A DNA stretch of 64,000 nucleotides from Ligustrum vulgare (taxonomy: Eukaryota; Streptophyta; Magnoliopsida; Lamiales; Oleaceae): positions 29,485,932 through 29,549,931 of the forward strand of contig OY743183.1 in assembly GCA_963555705.1 (NCBI GenBank), in the 5' to 3' direction. The notes below the pieces were generated by a model. That model was not told the DNA's origin. It ran no database searches and worked only from the letters and a program-made list of their open reading frames with translations. Below are positions 22,087 through 33,568 of the stretch, in pieces. How positions within the stretch are numbered: the first letter of the stretch is position 1; every line of letters begins with the position of its first letter. The translations under genes were made by a program, and so were the position numbers.

Positions 22087-23181
22087 ATGTCTCGCAGGGA
22101 AAAATCTCCATCAACAGGTGACCACAAGAATTTTAAACAGATGGAGGCCATGAAGGTAAAACTTGAGAGATTGATGGCTAGGATGGAAAGAAGGGAAGCA
22201 GAACTTGCTCAATGGGAAAAGGAGCAACATCAGGCGGATTCTAGGGCTAGGAGGCATAAGGGGCGTGAAGCCAATTCTAGAGGTGGAGATGGGGGTGATG
22301 AAAAGTCATTGAAGTATAAAGAGACATCAAAACGGGAGAGTAGTGATCATGTTCATAAAAGGAGGGAGGAACCGACAACCAAAGGTAAAAATAATTCTGA
22401 TTCCAAGCCTCTCAAGGGTAAAAATGTTAAGTGCTTTAAATGTTTGGAACGGGGTCACATTGCACTTGATTGTCCACGTAAAAAGGTTAGGTGTGATAGT
22501 GAAGAGGCTAAAAGTGTTGTGGTGGATGAGTCAATTATTGATAGGCATGTTCTTAGCGTTAAGCGTAAGGCGAATGTTTTGGAAAATGTGGATGGGCAAA
22601 GAGATAATATTTTTCGCACTAGATGCTTAGTGGATGAAAAAGTTTGTAGCTTGGTGATTGATGGGGGAAGTTGTACTAATGTAGTTAGTACAATGTTGGT
22701 GGAAAAATTAGGCTTACATTTAATAAAACATCCAACACCTTATAAATTACAATGGTTGACTGAGTCGGGGGAAGTTAAGGTGAAGAGACAGGCCTTGGTG
22801 AATTTTTCTTTGGGTGGGTATTCAGATGAGGTAATTTGTGACGTGGTGCCAATGCAAATTAGTCACATACTGTTGGGGAGACCTTGGCAACATGAAAGGG
22901 CTGTACTACACGATGGGTATACGAATAGATACAGCCTGGTAAAAGGGGGAAAAAAGTTTACTCTAATGCCACTATCTCCAATTGAAGCCCTGAAAGATCA
23001 ACTGAAGGTGAAAAGTGAGTTTGAGGGGAAAAATAAGAGAGTTGAGGCCACGACTTCAGAAAAAGGAGAGGGAGTGGAAATTGAAGAAAAGAGAGTTGAG
23101 GCCACGACCTCAGAAAAAGGAGAGGGAGTGAAAAATAAAGAAAAGAGGGTTGATGTAACACCCCAAGTTTCAAAATCTTAA
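22087..23181 (+). CDS. Gag-protease polyprotein of a non-autonomous chromovirus-like element (3' end disrupted)
   Basis: Opens with a charged coiled-coil-like region (MEAMKVKLERLMARMERREA), then a basic K/R/E/S-rich linker. A CCHC zinc knuckle, CFKCLERGHIALDC, lies around residues 117-130. The aspartic protease-like region follows with VIDGGSCTNVVSTMLVEKLG (active-site D in D-G-G-S) and HILLGRPW, the second conserved strand. The tail has an 18-residue repeat beginning VEATTSEKGEG. The gag capsid part found in the relative at 58784 is absent. The last ten or so codons read into the solo LTR inserted at 23154, so the natural C-terminus is at 26014-26330. No RT follows. Confidence 0.75.
   Translation: MSRREKSPSTGDHKNFKQMEAMKVKLERLMARMERREAELAQWEKEQHQADSRARRHKGREANSRGGDGGDEKSLKYKETSKRESSDHVHKRREEPTTKGKNNSDSKPLKGKNVKCFKCLERGHIALDCPRKKVRCDSEEAKSVVVDESIIDRHVLSVKRKANVLENVDGQRDNIFRTRCLVDEKVCSLVIDGGSCTNVVSTMLVEKLGLHLIKHPTPYKLQWLTESGEVKVKRQALVNFSLGGYSDEVICDVVPMQISHILLGRPWQHERAVLHDGYTNRYSLVKGGKKFTLMPLSPIEALKDQLKVKSEFEGKNKRVEATTSEKGEGVEIEEKRVEATTSEKGEGVKNKEKRVDVTPQVSKS
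23041..23153 (+). repeat. 54-bp coding tandem repeat
   Basis: gttgaggccacgacttcaga and its near copy start at 23041 and 23095, and a third copy begins at 23149, exactly where the solo LTR inserted. Each encodes VEATTSEKGEGV plus a charged linker. Confidence 0.75.
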
Positions 23182-26013
23182 ACCTAGGCGTGTTAACTTT
23201 TATTCACATTAAATGCGGAATTTAAAACGTTTAAACATTAAAATGCGGAAAACAAATCATTTAAAAACTTCAACCTTTTCATTTTCTATTTTAAAATCTT
23301 ATAGAAATTTCAACAGAGTCTCCTCTATAAATTGGACTTAACCAACCTGTAGAGGGACATCAAAACCATTTTACAACATAAACTCAACTCAAATAGAAAT
23401 CCAATATTCAACATACAACCCCAATTCTACTTCAAACTCCAACATCACTACATTATTTCAAACTCAATCCCCAAACTCCTCAACACAACATTTTGTATCA
23501 ATAAGCTTCAATTAAATGCAATAAGTGATAATATAACCAATATTAGAAATTCCATAACTAATTTAAAACTAATCTCAACCAAACAATTATCAACATAAAA
23601 TGAATGAATTAAGAAATAATTAATTATAAACTTAATTAACTTCAAAATTTCACTTTATTTTCTTTAAAAACTTGAAGTGGTGTAGCCTGAGTCTGTCACC
23701 AAGTGCTCTTCTCGGATCACCTAACTTTCATCACCTGAAATGTTGGGGAGGGATTGGGGTGAGCTAAAGCTCAGTAAGTAAACTTTATGCATGAATACAT
23801 GTTTATGACATGAATGCTTTAACTTTGAAATATGTATCCCCATTTACTTTAACCTTTCAAAACTTTCAACATTTCGAACTTTCACTTAACATTTCAAAAC
23901 TTTCACTTTACATTTCAAAACTTTCACTTCATTACCATCGTGAGCTCACTTGATGTAACTTCTAGTCAATCAGATACCAGTGGGCAATTCTTATTTGGAA
24001 CCAGATTAACATACGCATTTCCACCGCAAAGCGGCTCATTCACTTCATTCCACCGCAAAGCGGCTCATTACATTCATTCCACCGCAAAGCGGCTCATTCA
24101 CTTCATTCCACCGCAAAGCGGCTCATTACATTCGGGTACGCCGGTCCCCCACGCCCCATTTCCCACTCGCATCTTTCATGACATAGAAGTACACCCATTC
24201 TTTCAAAAACTTGGGATACATAATTTTTGACAAAAATTGCACTTTGACACATTCCTTTCATTAAAACATTTGACTTTCCCATTTCGATGTCAATGCATGC
24301 TTGATGATGCAATGACATGTAACTTGCATGCTTGAACATTTCCTTAACTACACATAATTGCATATGGTAGACCAAAAGCATTAAAATTCCGTAATTAACA
24401 CGAATGTCAATTAAGCACATTAATTCCACATTAACATTCAACTTTGATGAAAGTAGGGGGAAGTTTACTTACTTGCAATCCTTAGTAATTTACCGTTTCT
24501 GAATTTGCAAGTGGAAGAGTCTCGGATGCCCATGACGTCAATGTACCAAAAACTTAGTTGCATCTATTCATTTAGTAAAATATGCTTTCAGTTCAAATTG
24601 ATATATTCATCATTCTTTTAACATTACATTTAAACAAGTTAAAACAATACATCTTCTTTCCCTTTTTTCATCTTTGTGATCATTTATTCCAAACAAGGTA
24701 TTAACATATATTAAATACTTCCATACCATACTCGAAATCAAAAGATTTAAACCATTCGACAAAACGTATAACTTTCAGTTCACAGACACATTCGTTATTC
24801 ATTTTAATAATAATCAAACATTAACCGAGATTAAAACTCTAATTTAACCCATGCGTGACTTTACATAATAATCAAAACACATAAAACCATATTCGAAAAT
24901 AAGAGATAAATTTCAATCCACGTTAGAGACTCTCATTTTTTAAATTCAAACTCAAACTAAAATATTTAACTTAACTCAAACTTTACCCAATATCAATTTA
25001 CCAATTTAAACATTATAAAATCTGAATTTTACTTGTATGTATATGCATTACCCAAATCAAAAAATTTATATTTCTTACCAAAGTTTAATATTAACTTAAA
25101 TTAAACAAATTTATAATTTTCGAAACTTAAAACTTACCATAAAATCTGAATTTATACATATTCCCACATAAAAATCCAAAATCTACATATTTACATACAC
25201 CTATACATACATAATAATATACACATTCCCATACATCAATACTCACACACATAACCATCATTAAATCCTTAATTTAAGGTAAAATTCGAAAATCAACCAA
25301 AAACCAAAATCTGAAAATGTGAGAAAATACATATATACTTACATTAAATCCATTTATACATCAACCTATACATAAAATTCAGCATATAAATCTGTGTGTG
25401 CGCGAGCGGGTGTGTGTGTGCAAACCCGTGTGGCAGTGTGAGTGGGTGTTTGCGGGCGAGGAAGGGAAGGGGAAGGGAGAGGCGGCCTTACCGATGATGT
25501 AGGTGCACGGTGGTGGTGGTGATCTTGGCCGGCGGTGGGCGACGAAAGGAAGGAGAGGGAGAAGGGTGCGTGACCGAGAGCAAGAGGCAAGGGAGAGAGT
25601 TGAGGCAGAGAGGGAGTCGGGTGAGAGATGGTGAGAGAGTGAGGGTTTAGGTTAGGTTTAATCTTTTGAAATTTACACTTCGGTCCCTCAATTCTCCTCC
25701 CATGCATAAGAAATTCCATAAGTTCCATTTATTCACCAAATGCCACTAAAGTTTCCCCCAAGTTTCAATTTAATACAATAAAAATAGAAATTAGCATGCT
25801 CAAGCAATTAGGACAAATAATCACAAAAGTTGCACATAAACAATTTATAAACTTTTAATTGGCACATCGATCGAGAAGGCGCCCAAGTCCTTCCACTGCA
25901 AAATAATTCGAATTATAGACATTAAATATCACAATTTTATAATTTATAATCACAGTAACATAAATATTGGGCGAAATTTAAAATTGCACGTAAAATTGAA
26001 AAGCGGTCTTACA
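23154..26013 (-). mobile_element. Solo LTR (2.86 kb), Tekay-like, nested in the gag-PR element
   Basis: Begins tgtaacaccccaagtttcaa and ends gcggtcttaca; flanked by perfect gttga duplications (23149-23153, 26014-26018). The start resembles the tgtaacgccc end of the Tekay LTR at 35903, indicating the same broad family and minus orientation. No PBS, PPT or coding region. Short ORFs inside (e.g. 25366-25728 minus, which is P/H/T-rich) come from simple-sequence stretches. Confidence 0.9.
24010..24137. repeat. Minisatellite, four copies of about 29 bp
   Basis: Units of attccaccgcaaagcggctc followed by attcactt or attacatt. Each contains the hairpin-forming word ccgcaaagcgg. It lies within the solo LTR. 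Confidence 0.9.
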
Positions 26014-26330
26014 GTTGAGGTTCAAACCTCAGAAAAAGGAGAGACTGAGTGCAAAAAGCAAAAGAAAAGAGAGTCTCCCACAAAAATGAGTCTATTTGCA
26101 CTTACTCACGCTAACACACCCCTCCCCAGTTCTTTAAAATCTGTTTTACAGGTGCCGAAGTCAAACCATGGGCTTAAAACCGGAAAGAAATTCATTGGCA
26201 AAAATGAGCAGCCCAAAAGTTTAAGGGATCGCACAGACCTTAAACATGATCATCGAGCTCAGAAAAACAGAAGGAGTTTGAAAAGCAGACCAAAATTGGA
26301 TTCGAGGTCGAATCCTTTTCAAGAGAGGGA
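26014..26330 (+). pseudogene. C-terminal tail of the gag-PR polyprotein, downstream of the solo LTR
   Basis: Resumes the repeat as VEVQTSEKGETECKKQKKRE, then KMSLFALTHANTPLPSSLKS and VLQVPKSNHGLKTGKKFIGK, ending in a K/R-rich segment just before the purine tract. The relative at 57336-57587 has the same order and wording (KRESINKMSLF...SVLQVPKSNHD...KKFIG). PR therefore joined directly to this tail in the common ancestor, without RT, RNase H or integrase between. Confidence 0.7.
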
Positions 26331-26333
26331 GTA

Positions 26334-27333
26334 TGATGTGATGCGGACCAGGCATCGAAGGGCAAAGTCGAGCCATCAACAATATGATAGTGATCTACGT
26401 GCAAAACGGAGCAAGTTCCATGTTGGGGTCGAGCCGAGAAGAGGGATGGATCAAGCCGAGCCGAGAAATCGAAATTGTTTATGCAGAAAAGGCATTACGG
26501 CCGTAATGGAAATCCTTCACGGCCGTAAATCATATAATCACGGCCGTAAAAGCTATTGTCACGGCCGTAATCAATTGTCGAAGAAAAAGGAAGAAATTCT
26601 ACAGAACGACGCTTACGGCCGTAAGCTTGGAAGTTACGGCCGTAACATTCAAAAAAGGGAAACTTCACGGCCGTAAGAAATTCGTCACGGCCGTAAATAA
26701 TAAACACAGTTTTGAACAGAAAGGCCTTTACGGCCGTAAAGGAATTATTCACGGCCGTAAATGAGTAGCGGCCAGATTTTCCGGATTTTTAATTATTTTA
26801 TTCCTTTTTTAGTTTTTGGTTATTTTCCTAGTTTAGAATTTTAGTATAATTAGAATTCTATTTTGAGTAAATTAGTTGCTATGTTATTTTTCTTATTTAT
26901 ACGCTTTTTCAATTCATTGTAAACAGTTTAGTTTGATTTTGAGATTAATAAAGTTGAGAGAGTTTTCTCCAATTAAAAGGTTGAGGAGTCCCTTTTGTGT
27001 TCTTCGAGAACAAATCCAACTTATCAAATATTGTGAAAATATTTGTGGCGTTTAACTTATCAAATATTCGCGAGAATATTTGTGTCGTTTCCAATTAGAA
27101 TCTTATCAAGGAAATTGACAAGTCCTTGTGGTGTTTCGAAAACCTTGGATCTCGATTCCGCATCGTCAATTAATTGCGTCGTGAATCTTGGGTCAAGGTC
27201 CTATCGTCAATTTTATCTTTCCAGTATTTTAATTCTTGTTATTTTCATGTCAGATCTGATTTAGATCTTTCCTAGGGTTTTAAATATCGTTATTCCGCGT
27301 GTTCGACGAGATTCCCCGACCGGGATCGCGTCA
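26334..27333 (+). repeat. 3' LTR of the gag-PR element
   Basis: Direct repeat of 20699-21698 with about 98.6% identity by eye. It carries the same array of ttacggccgtaa-type palindromes at 26494-26762, and here two of the sites degraded in the 5' LTR are intact. Confidence 0.95.
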
Positions 27334-27338
27334 AGTGT

Positions 27339-27790
27339 TCTACAGTAGCTAGCTTCACCTTCATCTAGCTCCCCTTCTGATCGGATTGGAGTTGTTAATG
27401 ATGCTTCCAGCCGTAAACGGCCAGCTTCAGTTGTGTCAAGGCTGCCCAATGATGGCATTGATGATGATGACGATGGTGATGATGATACTCCTCTCATCAT
27501 TAGGAGAAAGGTATTCAAGTTTGTAACTCTTGCTTACACACATGAAAGCTTTCTTACATACTAATATTTTGCATGAACATTTTATAGAAGAGTACAGCTT
27601 CTCCTTCAAAGGTTCCTCCTTCATCGGCCCTTACTCTGTCACAATCCACTGAATCTCTTCTGTCTAAGCCTTCTGATGAAGGAACTTTACGTGGAGAGGG
27701 CCCCAAAAGCCAAGAGTCTTTGATTACTCAACCTATTGGGGAATCTTCTTCTTTTCAGGGCGTCAATCCTTCGCTCATGGACACAATAGG
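27339..27790 (+). pseudogene. Antisense plant-mobile-domain ORF, C-terminal part
   Basis: Continuation of the ORF interrupted at 20698. The translated stretch is low-complexity and acidic (SRLPNDGIDDDDDGDDDTP then LIIRRK), followed by an intron-like gap (donor gtattc at about 27509, acceptor tatag at about 27589) and a serine/proline-rich end. This suits the disordered C-terminus of PMD-type proteins. It ends where the integrase of the opposite strand begins, so the two genes converge. Confidence 0.5.
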
Positions 27791-27819
27791 TAATGTTTTA
27801 TATTAATGGTAGTGGGTTT

Positions 27820-28922
27820 CTAAGAACCTTTGTACTTAACCTCTAGGTACAAGGTTCGAAACCCATGAAAGGCAAAAATCCACTTCCTGGGAACGAGGCT
27901 GGAAGCCCTTGAGGACCAGGATGACCAGGGGGGAGTGGAAAGACCATGAGTATGACATGGAGAAGGCCCCAGCGAGGGAGCTGGGCCGTTACATATTGCT
28001 TTAAGTATTATTTCATTGATAAACCTTATGTGTCTTATTCTATCTAAATCTTTCAAATGATCAGCTTCATTGGGCAACACACTTCTTACTTTATATGGTC
28101 CTTCCCAATTGGGCGACCATTTTCCATACTTAGGGTCTTTGCTATCTAAAGGGAGTATTGTTTTCCAAACCAAATCGCCCACACTACATAACTTGGCTAT
28201 AACCGTTTTAGTTACTTAGCCATTTTCTGCTTTTGGACTTTCAAGCTATCCAGGACGTCCAACTCTGATAAATTTTGTACTAACAATTCTGTATGTTCGT
28301 CATTGTTCAAATTATTTTGTAAGTACATCCTAGTTGATTACACATTAATCTCCACAGGCAATACTGCCTCTTTTCTCTAAGTTGGAATGGAGTTATTTGT
28401 GTACTCGATCGCGGTGACGTCCTATAAGTCCATAAAGCTTTGTTCAAACACTCATGCCAATTACTGGCATTTTCATCTATCATATTCCTTATGATATTTT
28501 TCAGAATTTTATTGGAGGATTCTGCTTGCCCGTTCGATTGAGTGTAACAAGGCATGGAGTTTACCAATTGAACTTAGAATTCACTCAAAAATTCCTTCAC
28601 TTGATCTCGATTTAAAGAAGTTCCGTGATCCGTCATCAAAGTTTGAGGTATCCCAAACCAATAAATAATGTGATCACGAATGAACTCTATGATATTTTCT
28701 GAGACATTTATTTTAAAGGTATTGCTTCCACCCATTTAGTGAACAAGTCTGTTGCAACTATTATGAACTATGTTGCTTGGACGATGGGGGATAAATTTTC
28801 CCGACGAGATCAATCGTCCAACCTTTAAACGGCCAAAGCTTGATAATGGGCACCATTTCTCTTGCTGACACTCTTTGGATTGGACCACGTTTTTGGTATG
28901 CTAGAAAATTCTTGGCATATTG
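27820..28922 (-). pseudogene. Integrase of the Tat/Retand element, core and C-terminal part
   Basis: Minus strand. KLWPFKGWTIDLVGKIYPPS near 28830 is the start of the integrase core (W-x-x-D-x-V/I-G). QSNGQAESSNKILKNIIR with LWTYRTSPRSST (28307-28567) is the conserved end of the core (E of D,D-35-E in QAE). GDLVWK and GKWSPNWEGPYKV belong to the C-terminal domain. Stops and shifts lie between, and at 28922 a solo LTR separates it from the HHCC region. Confidence 0.8.
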
Positions 28923-30626
28923 TGTTAGCCCAAGAGTAAACCAACCAAGAGGGGGGTGAATTGGTTTATAAAACTTTTTTCGATAAATAATATCAAACTT
29001 AAAAATCAATGGGTATAAGTATGAGCACTTAGTGTTGCAAGTAACTTAACTATCAATGTAGTGTGTTATAAATGTGTAAACTTAATTGATAAAGCAAGTA
29101 TAGCACTTAGATATAGTATTGCACAATATAAATTGATAGAATAGAGTAAGTGCAATGTAAGTAAGTAAAAGGGATAAGAGAATGCAAACGTGATTTAAGG
29201 AGATTCAATCAACCAACATGATCTACGTCCCCGTTACCGAGCTCTCCGTCACGAGCAAGGTCAAATCCACTATATTGGTAACTTACAACAAGGAGTACCA
29301 AATCCTTAAGTGACTTACAACAAGGAGATGTTATCCTTAGGTGACTTACAACAAGAAGCACCTACCCTTAACCAACAATTGAGTTTTCACAAGGCTCTTG
29401 AAACCACAAGATATAATGAATTGAATTTACAATCGAAATAACTCTCTTGACAAATGATATACTCAAATTAAGTACCGAGAGAGTTAGGATAACACTTCAA
29501 TAGATAGCAATGAATTAAGCTCGAGTGTTAGAGAAAAACTTTGATGCAAATGATAATGAAAAGTTCAATGCAATCAAACAAAGTTTTTAAAATAATCTCT
29601 TGTTAAAATATTGAATAAATTAAGTACCAAGAGATGCCACACTTGAATAATTAACAATAAGTTAAGCTCAAAGTGTTTAGGCAATGGAACTTTGATGAAT
29701 CAAATGATAATGAAAAATGTAGCACAAATAATCAAAGTTCCTTAATTGGAATTTCTCTCTTTTAAAAGATTAAAAAAAGTTTAGAACAAAGAGAGACTTA
29801 CATTTCAATTCCAATATATAATGTGAAGATATTGAGGAAGTTTATACAATTAAAACCAAGAATCTTCACAAAAACTTTCTTTCAAAAACTTTGATGAATT
29901 TTGATAAAACAAAGTTTGATCAATCAAAGTATTCTAATAAAGATAGATAAATATAAATCAAGTAAGAACAATGAATTTCTCACAAGAAAGCTTCTCTAAA
30001 ATCTCCTCTTAGTTTTTTTTTTTTTTAAATGAATGCAAGAGAGAAGGCTATTTATAGAGCAAATTTCGCACATACTGTCTTTTGCAGTCGACCTATCCTG
30101 CCATGCGGTCGACCTCAATATAGCCGTTGCGAGAAAATAGCCGTTAGAGTTCAAAAATAGGCAGCGCGGTCTACCTGAATGCGGTCGACCTGAAAAATCA
30201 GGATTTCAAGATTTTGATTTTTCATAGTTTTCTGATCAAAGTTGATTTTGAAAAAGATATTTTAATGGCTTTAAAAATGTTACTTGAGCTTTATGAAGTG
30301 CATTGCCAACTATTGATGCATTAACCTTACATAAGATTGAAAAGCAATTTGTAAATGCTCAATTCTTTGTACGCTTCATTGCTTGGTCTTCATGCTTTCC
30401 GACTTGAAATTTGATCTTGAATATCTTCGATTCTTTTTTGATCTTATTTGCGTCTCATGTGCTTGATCACGTAGTTTTGGTTTATATCTTTGATAGAAGA
30501 TTTGAACATTGAATGATTTGAATATTTATCATTACATGAAACACTTGAAGCACACTTGTTAGCAACACAATATATTCTTGTTTGTTATTATCAAAACAAT
30601 AAGGTCAAGTTAACCATAGGTCAACA
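28923..30626. mobile_element. Solo LTR (1.7 kb), probably Ty1/copia
   Basis: Begins tgttagcccaagag and ends ccataggtcaaca, with perfect tattg duplications (28918-28922, 30627-30631). The integrase reading frame resumes across the site. The motif caagaggggggtgaattgg near the left end resembles LTRs of SIRE/Maximus copia elements read in reverse, a tentative family guess. gcggtcgacc palindromes occur near 30098 and 30190. Confidence 0.85.
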
Positions 30627-31140
30627 TATTGGACGCACAATTCTCCCATTTTGGGCTAAAAGTATCCACTTCTAATGATTAACCACCACATTTTTTGGCC
30701 TACTTGATGAGCTCCACATATTCCTTCATGAACTTCAGCCATGATCGTCTTGGCTTCGCTCAAACATACACATTTTAATAACACACCATCTGAACGCTTC
30801 TTATATAACTCTTCGTCTATTAACACATAATTTAGTGCACATAACTTCATTTTCCTATCTTTTCCCTTATCAAGGTCTTTCAAGAACCTTTTTATTTCTT
30901 CTCTCCAATCCATCGCTTCTCCATTTTGTACGCAATGAACATCCATCTTTCTTGGCCTACGTTGGACCATGGTCAATATTATCTCATATTCACAAATAGA
31001 ATTCCAATTTAGCATCATTGAATAGCCTAAATCCATTTGGGCTAGTTCATTTGCTAAGTGGTTATACAACCTGTTAATGTATTAAAGTTCCACTTGATCA
31101 AATTCTTCTAACAACTTCTGGGCGATTTCATATGGCTTAT
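30627..31140 (-). pseudogene. Integrase zinc-binding end of the Tat/Retand element
   Basis: Minus-strand frame contains LYNHLANELAQMDLGYS, linker sequence, then EVHEGICGAHQVGQKMWWLI and RSGYF. This is the H-x-x-x-x-x-G-x-H-x-G...Y-x-W pattern of the integrase HHCC domain in Ty3/gypsy elements. The CxxC half lies at the solo-LTR junction. Confidence 0.8.
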
Positions 31141-31345
31141 AACAGAATCACTTTGACACTTAAAATCGCCAATTAATTGATAAATCACTAATTTGGAATC
31201 ACCCCTAACTATCACATTCTTTACTCTCAACTCTACTAATAGTTCCAAACCGACGATCAATGCTTCGTATTCGGCTTGATTGGTAGTTCATATTCTATCT
31301 AGAGTAAAAGTGAATTTATAATAAACCTCCAATGGGTTTATTAAA
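31141..31345 (-). pseudogene. Second (archaeal-type) RNase H of the Tat/Retand element
   Basis: TNQAEYEALIVGLELLVEL followed by VIVRGDSKLVIYQLIGDFKC gives the E...D-S catalytic landmarks of the additional RNase H characteristic of the Tat lineage. It supports placing the outer element in that lineage. Stops interrupt the frame. Confidence 0.75.
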
Positions 31346-32150
31346 ACTACTCCTACCCCTGCACCCTTAGAAGTCTTTGATCTGCCAAAGTATAAAACCC
31401 AGGGTTTTAATTCAAACGAATCAAATTATAGTTCAATTTCCTTAGGCACATCAACGCATGGGTGATCGGCCAAAAAGTTATTCAATGTTTGATTTTTAAT
31501 TGCCTTTTGGGGTATGTATGTATTTTATTTCAAACTCTAACAATGCTAAAGTCCAAAGGCCTATCATTTGGTGTAAGACAGGGCGAGAAAACATGTATTT
31601 AACTAAATTTACTTTAGAAACTAAGTAAACAGTCATATGCCGTAAATAATCCCTTAGTTTTGTACATGTAAAATATAAATCAAGAAAAATCTTTTCAATA
31701 GAAGAATAATTACATTCACATTTTGTTAAATGTCTACTCAAATAATAGATTGTCCTCTCTTCACCAAATTAGTCTTCTTGTGCGACCATCCTAGCTATGC
31801 ATTCTTGTTCAGCCGATATGTACACTTTCATTGGCCGTCCTTGGATAGGTGAGACTAGCACTGGTGGACTTGACAAATATGTCTTCATGCTATCAAAAAG
31901 CCTTTTGATGCTGTTCCTTCCAGACGAGTTTTCCATAATTTTTTAGCTTTAAGAGAGGCGAAAAAGTTTTCATTCGCCCTCTTGACTAAGCATCTGGCTA
32001 ACAAATGTCAGATGATCTTCCCCTTCGTCGCCAATGTTTACCTTTATTAAAAGGTCTTATGCTTCAGCGTGCCTAGGTTTTGTGATCCACATTACTTCAT
32101 CGTCCAGGTTTCTTGTAGCCATTTCCCCTTCTAGGCAATCTACCTCGTTG
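31346..32150 (-). pseudogene. Retroviral-type RNase H and residual RT edges of the Tat/Retand element
   Basis: FVWKEQHQKAFDSMKTYLSS then PPVLVSPIQGRPMKVYISAE and YYLSRHLTKCE show the first RNase H. Upstream, VNIGDEGEDHLTFVSQMLS (32050-31985) is the PR-RT linker. The RT palm with its YxDD box is gone, the linker running almost directly into the RNase H lead-in: a deletion of roughly 1 kb of coding sequence. Confidence 0.75.
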
Positions 32151-32430
32151 ATTTATATGCCAATGTTCTGCTCCAACTCGAACACTGCTAACTTGTTCTT
32201 CAGCGTATTCAATGCTACTTCTTCTCTAGTATTTTCTTTACATTCTTTATCAAAAGCCATCAATTTGGCCTTAAAGGCCTGCATATCGACCAAACTCCTC
32301 TGCTGCTGACTGTTTATTAGAATTCTTTGATCGACTTCTTGCAAATCACTGGCTCCTCAAGGGCCACTATATTTGACCTCATTTAATTGAACATTTCAGT
32401 TAGTGCATCAACTAAAAATGGCTCCTCGCT

Positions 32431-33030
32431 CTATGCAAAGATCTGAGTTTCTTCTCTCTCTTGGACTACTCTGATGGGTCCATAATTTCTTTCATACATG
32501 AACCTCTCCATGGAGTTTGCCTCTACGATGAAAGGCCTGTGATCTGCTTGCACAACTTCTGCTTCACCTTTATCATTACAGAAAACTAAGCATTGGTGGA
32601 GTGATGAAGGTATGCAATGACTTTCGTGAATCCAATCCCTTCCTAACAGCACATTGTAACTAGTGGGACCATCTATTACAAAGAAAACTATGGTCCTAAT
32701 AGTTGTCCCCATAGTTATTTCTAACGGCATCACTCCCTTAGCTCAAGTTGATCATCCATTGAAGCTTGTAAGAATAACTTCTATTGGGATCATATTTCTC
32801 TCTGTTTTTGCAAATTTCCTTATCATTCTGGATGGGGTCGTATTTATGGCTGCCCCTTTATTGATGAGTACTTTGGCCACTGGTATACAATTAACTAAGG
32901 TCTTCACATACAATGACCTTAGACGCTTAGTCAATTTTACAGATGGCTTTCTAAAGACGACTTTTTCAGCTACATCTATCTCTACTTCTTGTTTATCTTC
33001 CAATGAATCAACCTCTTTTGTCATATCAAT
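32431..33030 (-). pseudogene. Protease region of the Tat/Retand element
   Basis: VLINKGAAINTTPSRMIRKF followed by FFVIDGPTSYNVLLGRDW matches the retropepsin strands flanking the active site (normally D-x-G-A, then YNxLLGRxW). The catalytic Asp codon is Asn here (INKGA), so this protease would be inactive. A downstream stretch reads SMERFMYERNYGPIRVV, the usual PR-RT spacer. Confidence 0.75.
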
Positions 33031-33039
33031 TTGCAGGGT

Positions 33040-33568
33040 TTCATTTGGACTCTCTGTATCTTGGACTTTCTTTTCACTTCTTTCTTGCAGTTCTTCATCT
33101 GTAAACCAACTAGTAGAGGAGGAAGTATTCTAGGAGGTGATCCATACTTTTCAGAGCATGGTACTCTCACCTTCCTTTTGGGCGTTCCATTTAACACATA
33201 AAATTCAAAAGAGCGTCCAGATGGTTCGCCAAATTGATCTACTTCATGGACACCTTCTTAATATAGTTGCTTCATTAGTTTGTTGCGTGACACTCCTCGC
33301 TTCTTCCCTTCTACTTCTAAATCAATCTCTTCTTCGATGTCTGTCATGCCATCATCCTCCTCTTCATAACATACCTCCTGGAATGTTTGGCCTTCTTTGC
33401 ATAATAGCACGAAAGCTTCTTCCTCATCATCTTCTCTCTCTTCTTTATTGTTCTCCTTACTTTTAAATTCATTGGCCAACAAGTAGTTGTTAGCCATAAT
33501 TGGAGGTATAGTGTCGAATTGAAGGGCAAGGGCTCCCCCTAGATCCTTCTCATCCTCGTTTTGCTTGC
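33040..33568 (-). pseudogene. Gag-PR linker of the Tat/Retand element, left of the Athila insertion
   Basis: Strongly acidic (DDEEEAF, YEEEDDGMTDIEEEIDLEVE), with FDTIPPIMANNYLLANEF. Its frame joins that ending KSKFERN at 51809 once the Athila element and the duplicated cttgc/gttgc target are removed. Confidence 0.6.

Larger units (their letters stand above)
20699..27333 (+). mobile_element. Non-autonomous Ty3/gypsy element (gag-PR only)
   Basis: LTRs of exactly 1000 bp (20699-21698 and 26334-27333) start tgatgtgat and end gggatcgcgtca. They differ at about 14 positions by eye (1.4%), so the insertion is young. The TSD agtgt is perfect (20694-20698, 27334-27338). An initiator-Met PBS lies at 21701 and a purine tract at 26321. 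The interior encodes a zinc-knuckle gag part and a protease, then a charged tail; RT, RNase H and integrase are absent. A 2860 bp solo LTR interrupts the tail. It sits inside the antisense ORF of the Tat element. A relative with the same architecture is at 56432. Confidence 0.95.

Noticed and set aside
25366..25728. 120-aa minus ORF rich in P, H, T
   Set aside because: Derived from GT- and GA-rich simple sequence inside a solo LTR.
23154..26013. Host gene or promoter between the two halves of the gag-PR ORF
   Set aside because: TG...CA ends and perfect gttga duplications show it is a solo LTR.
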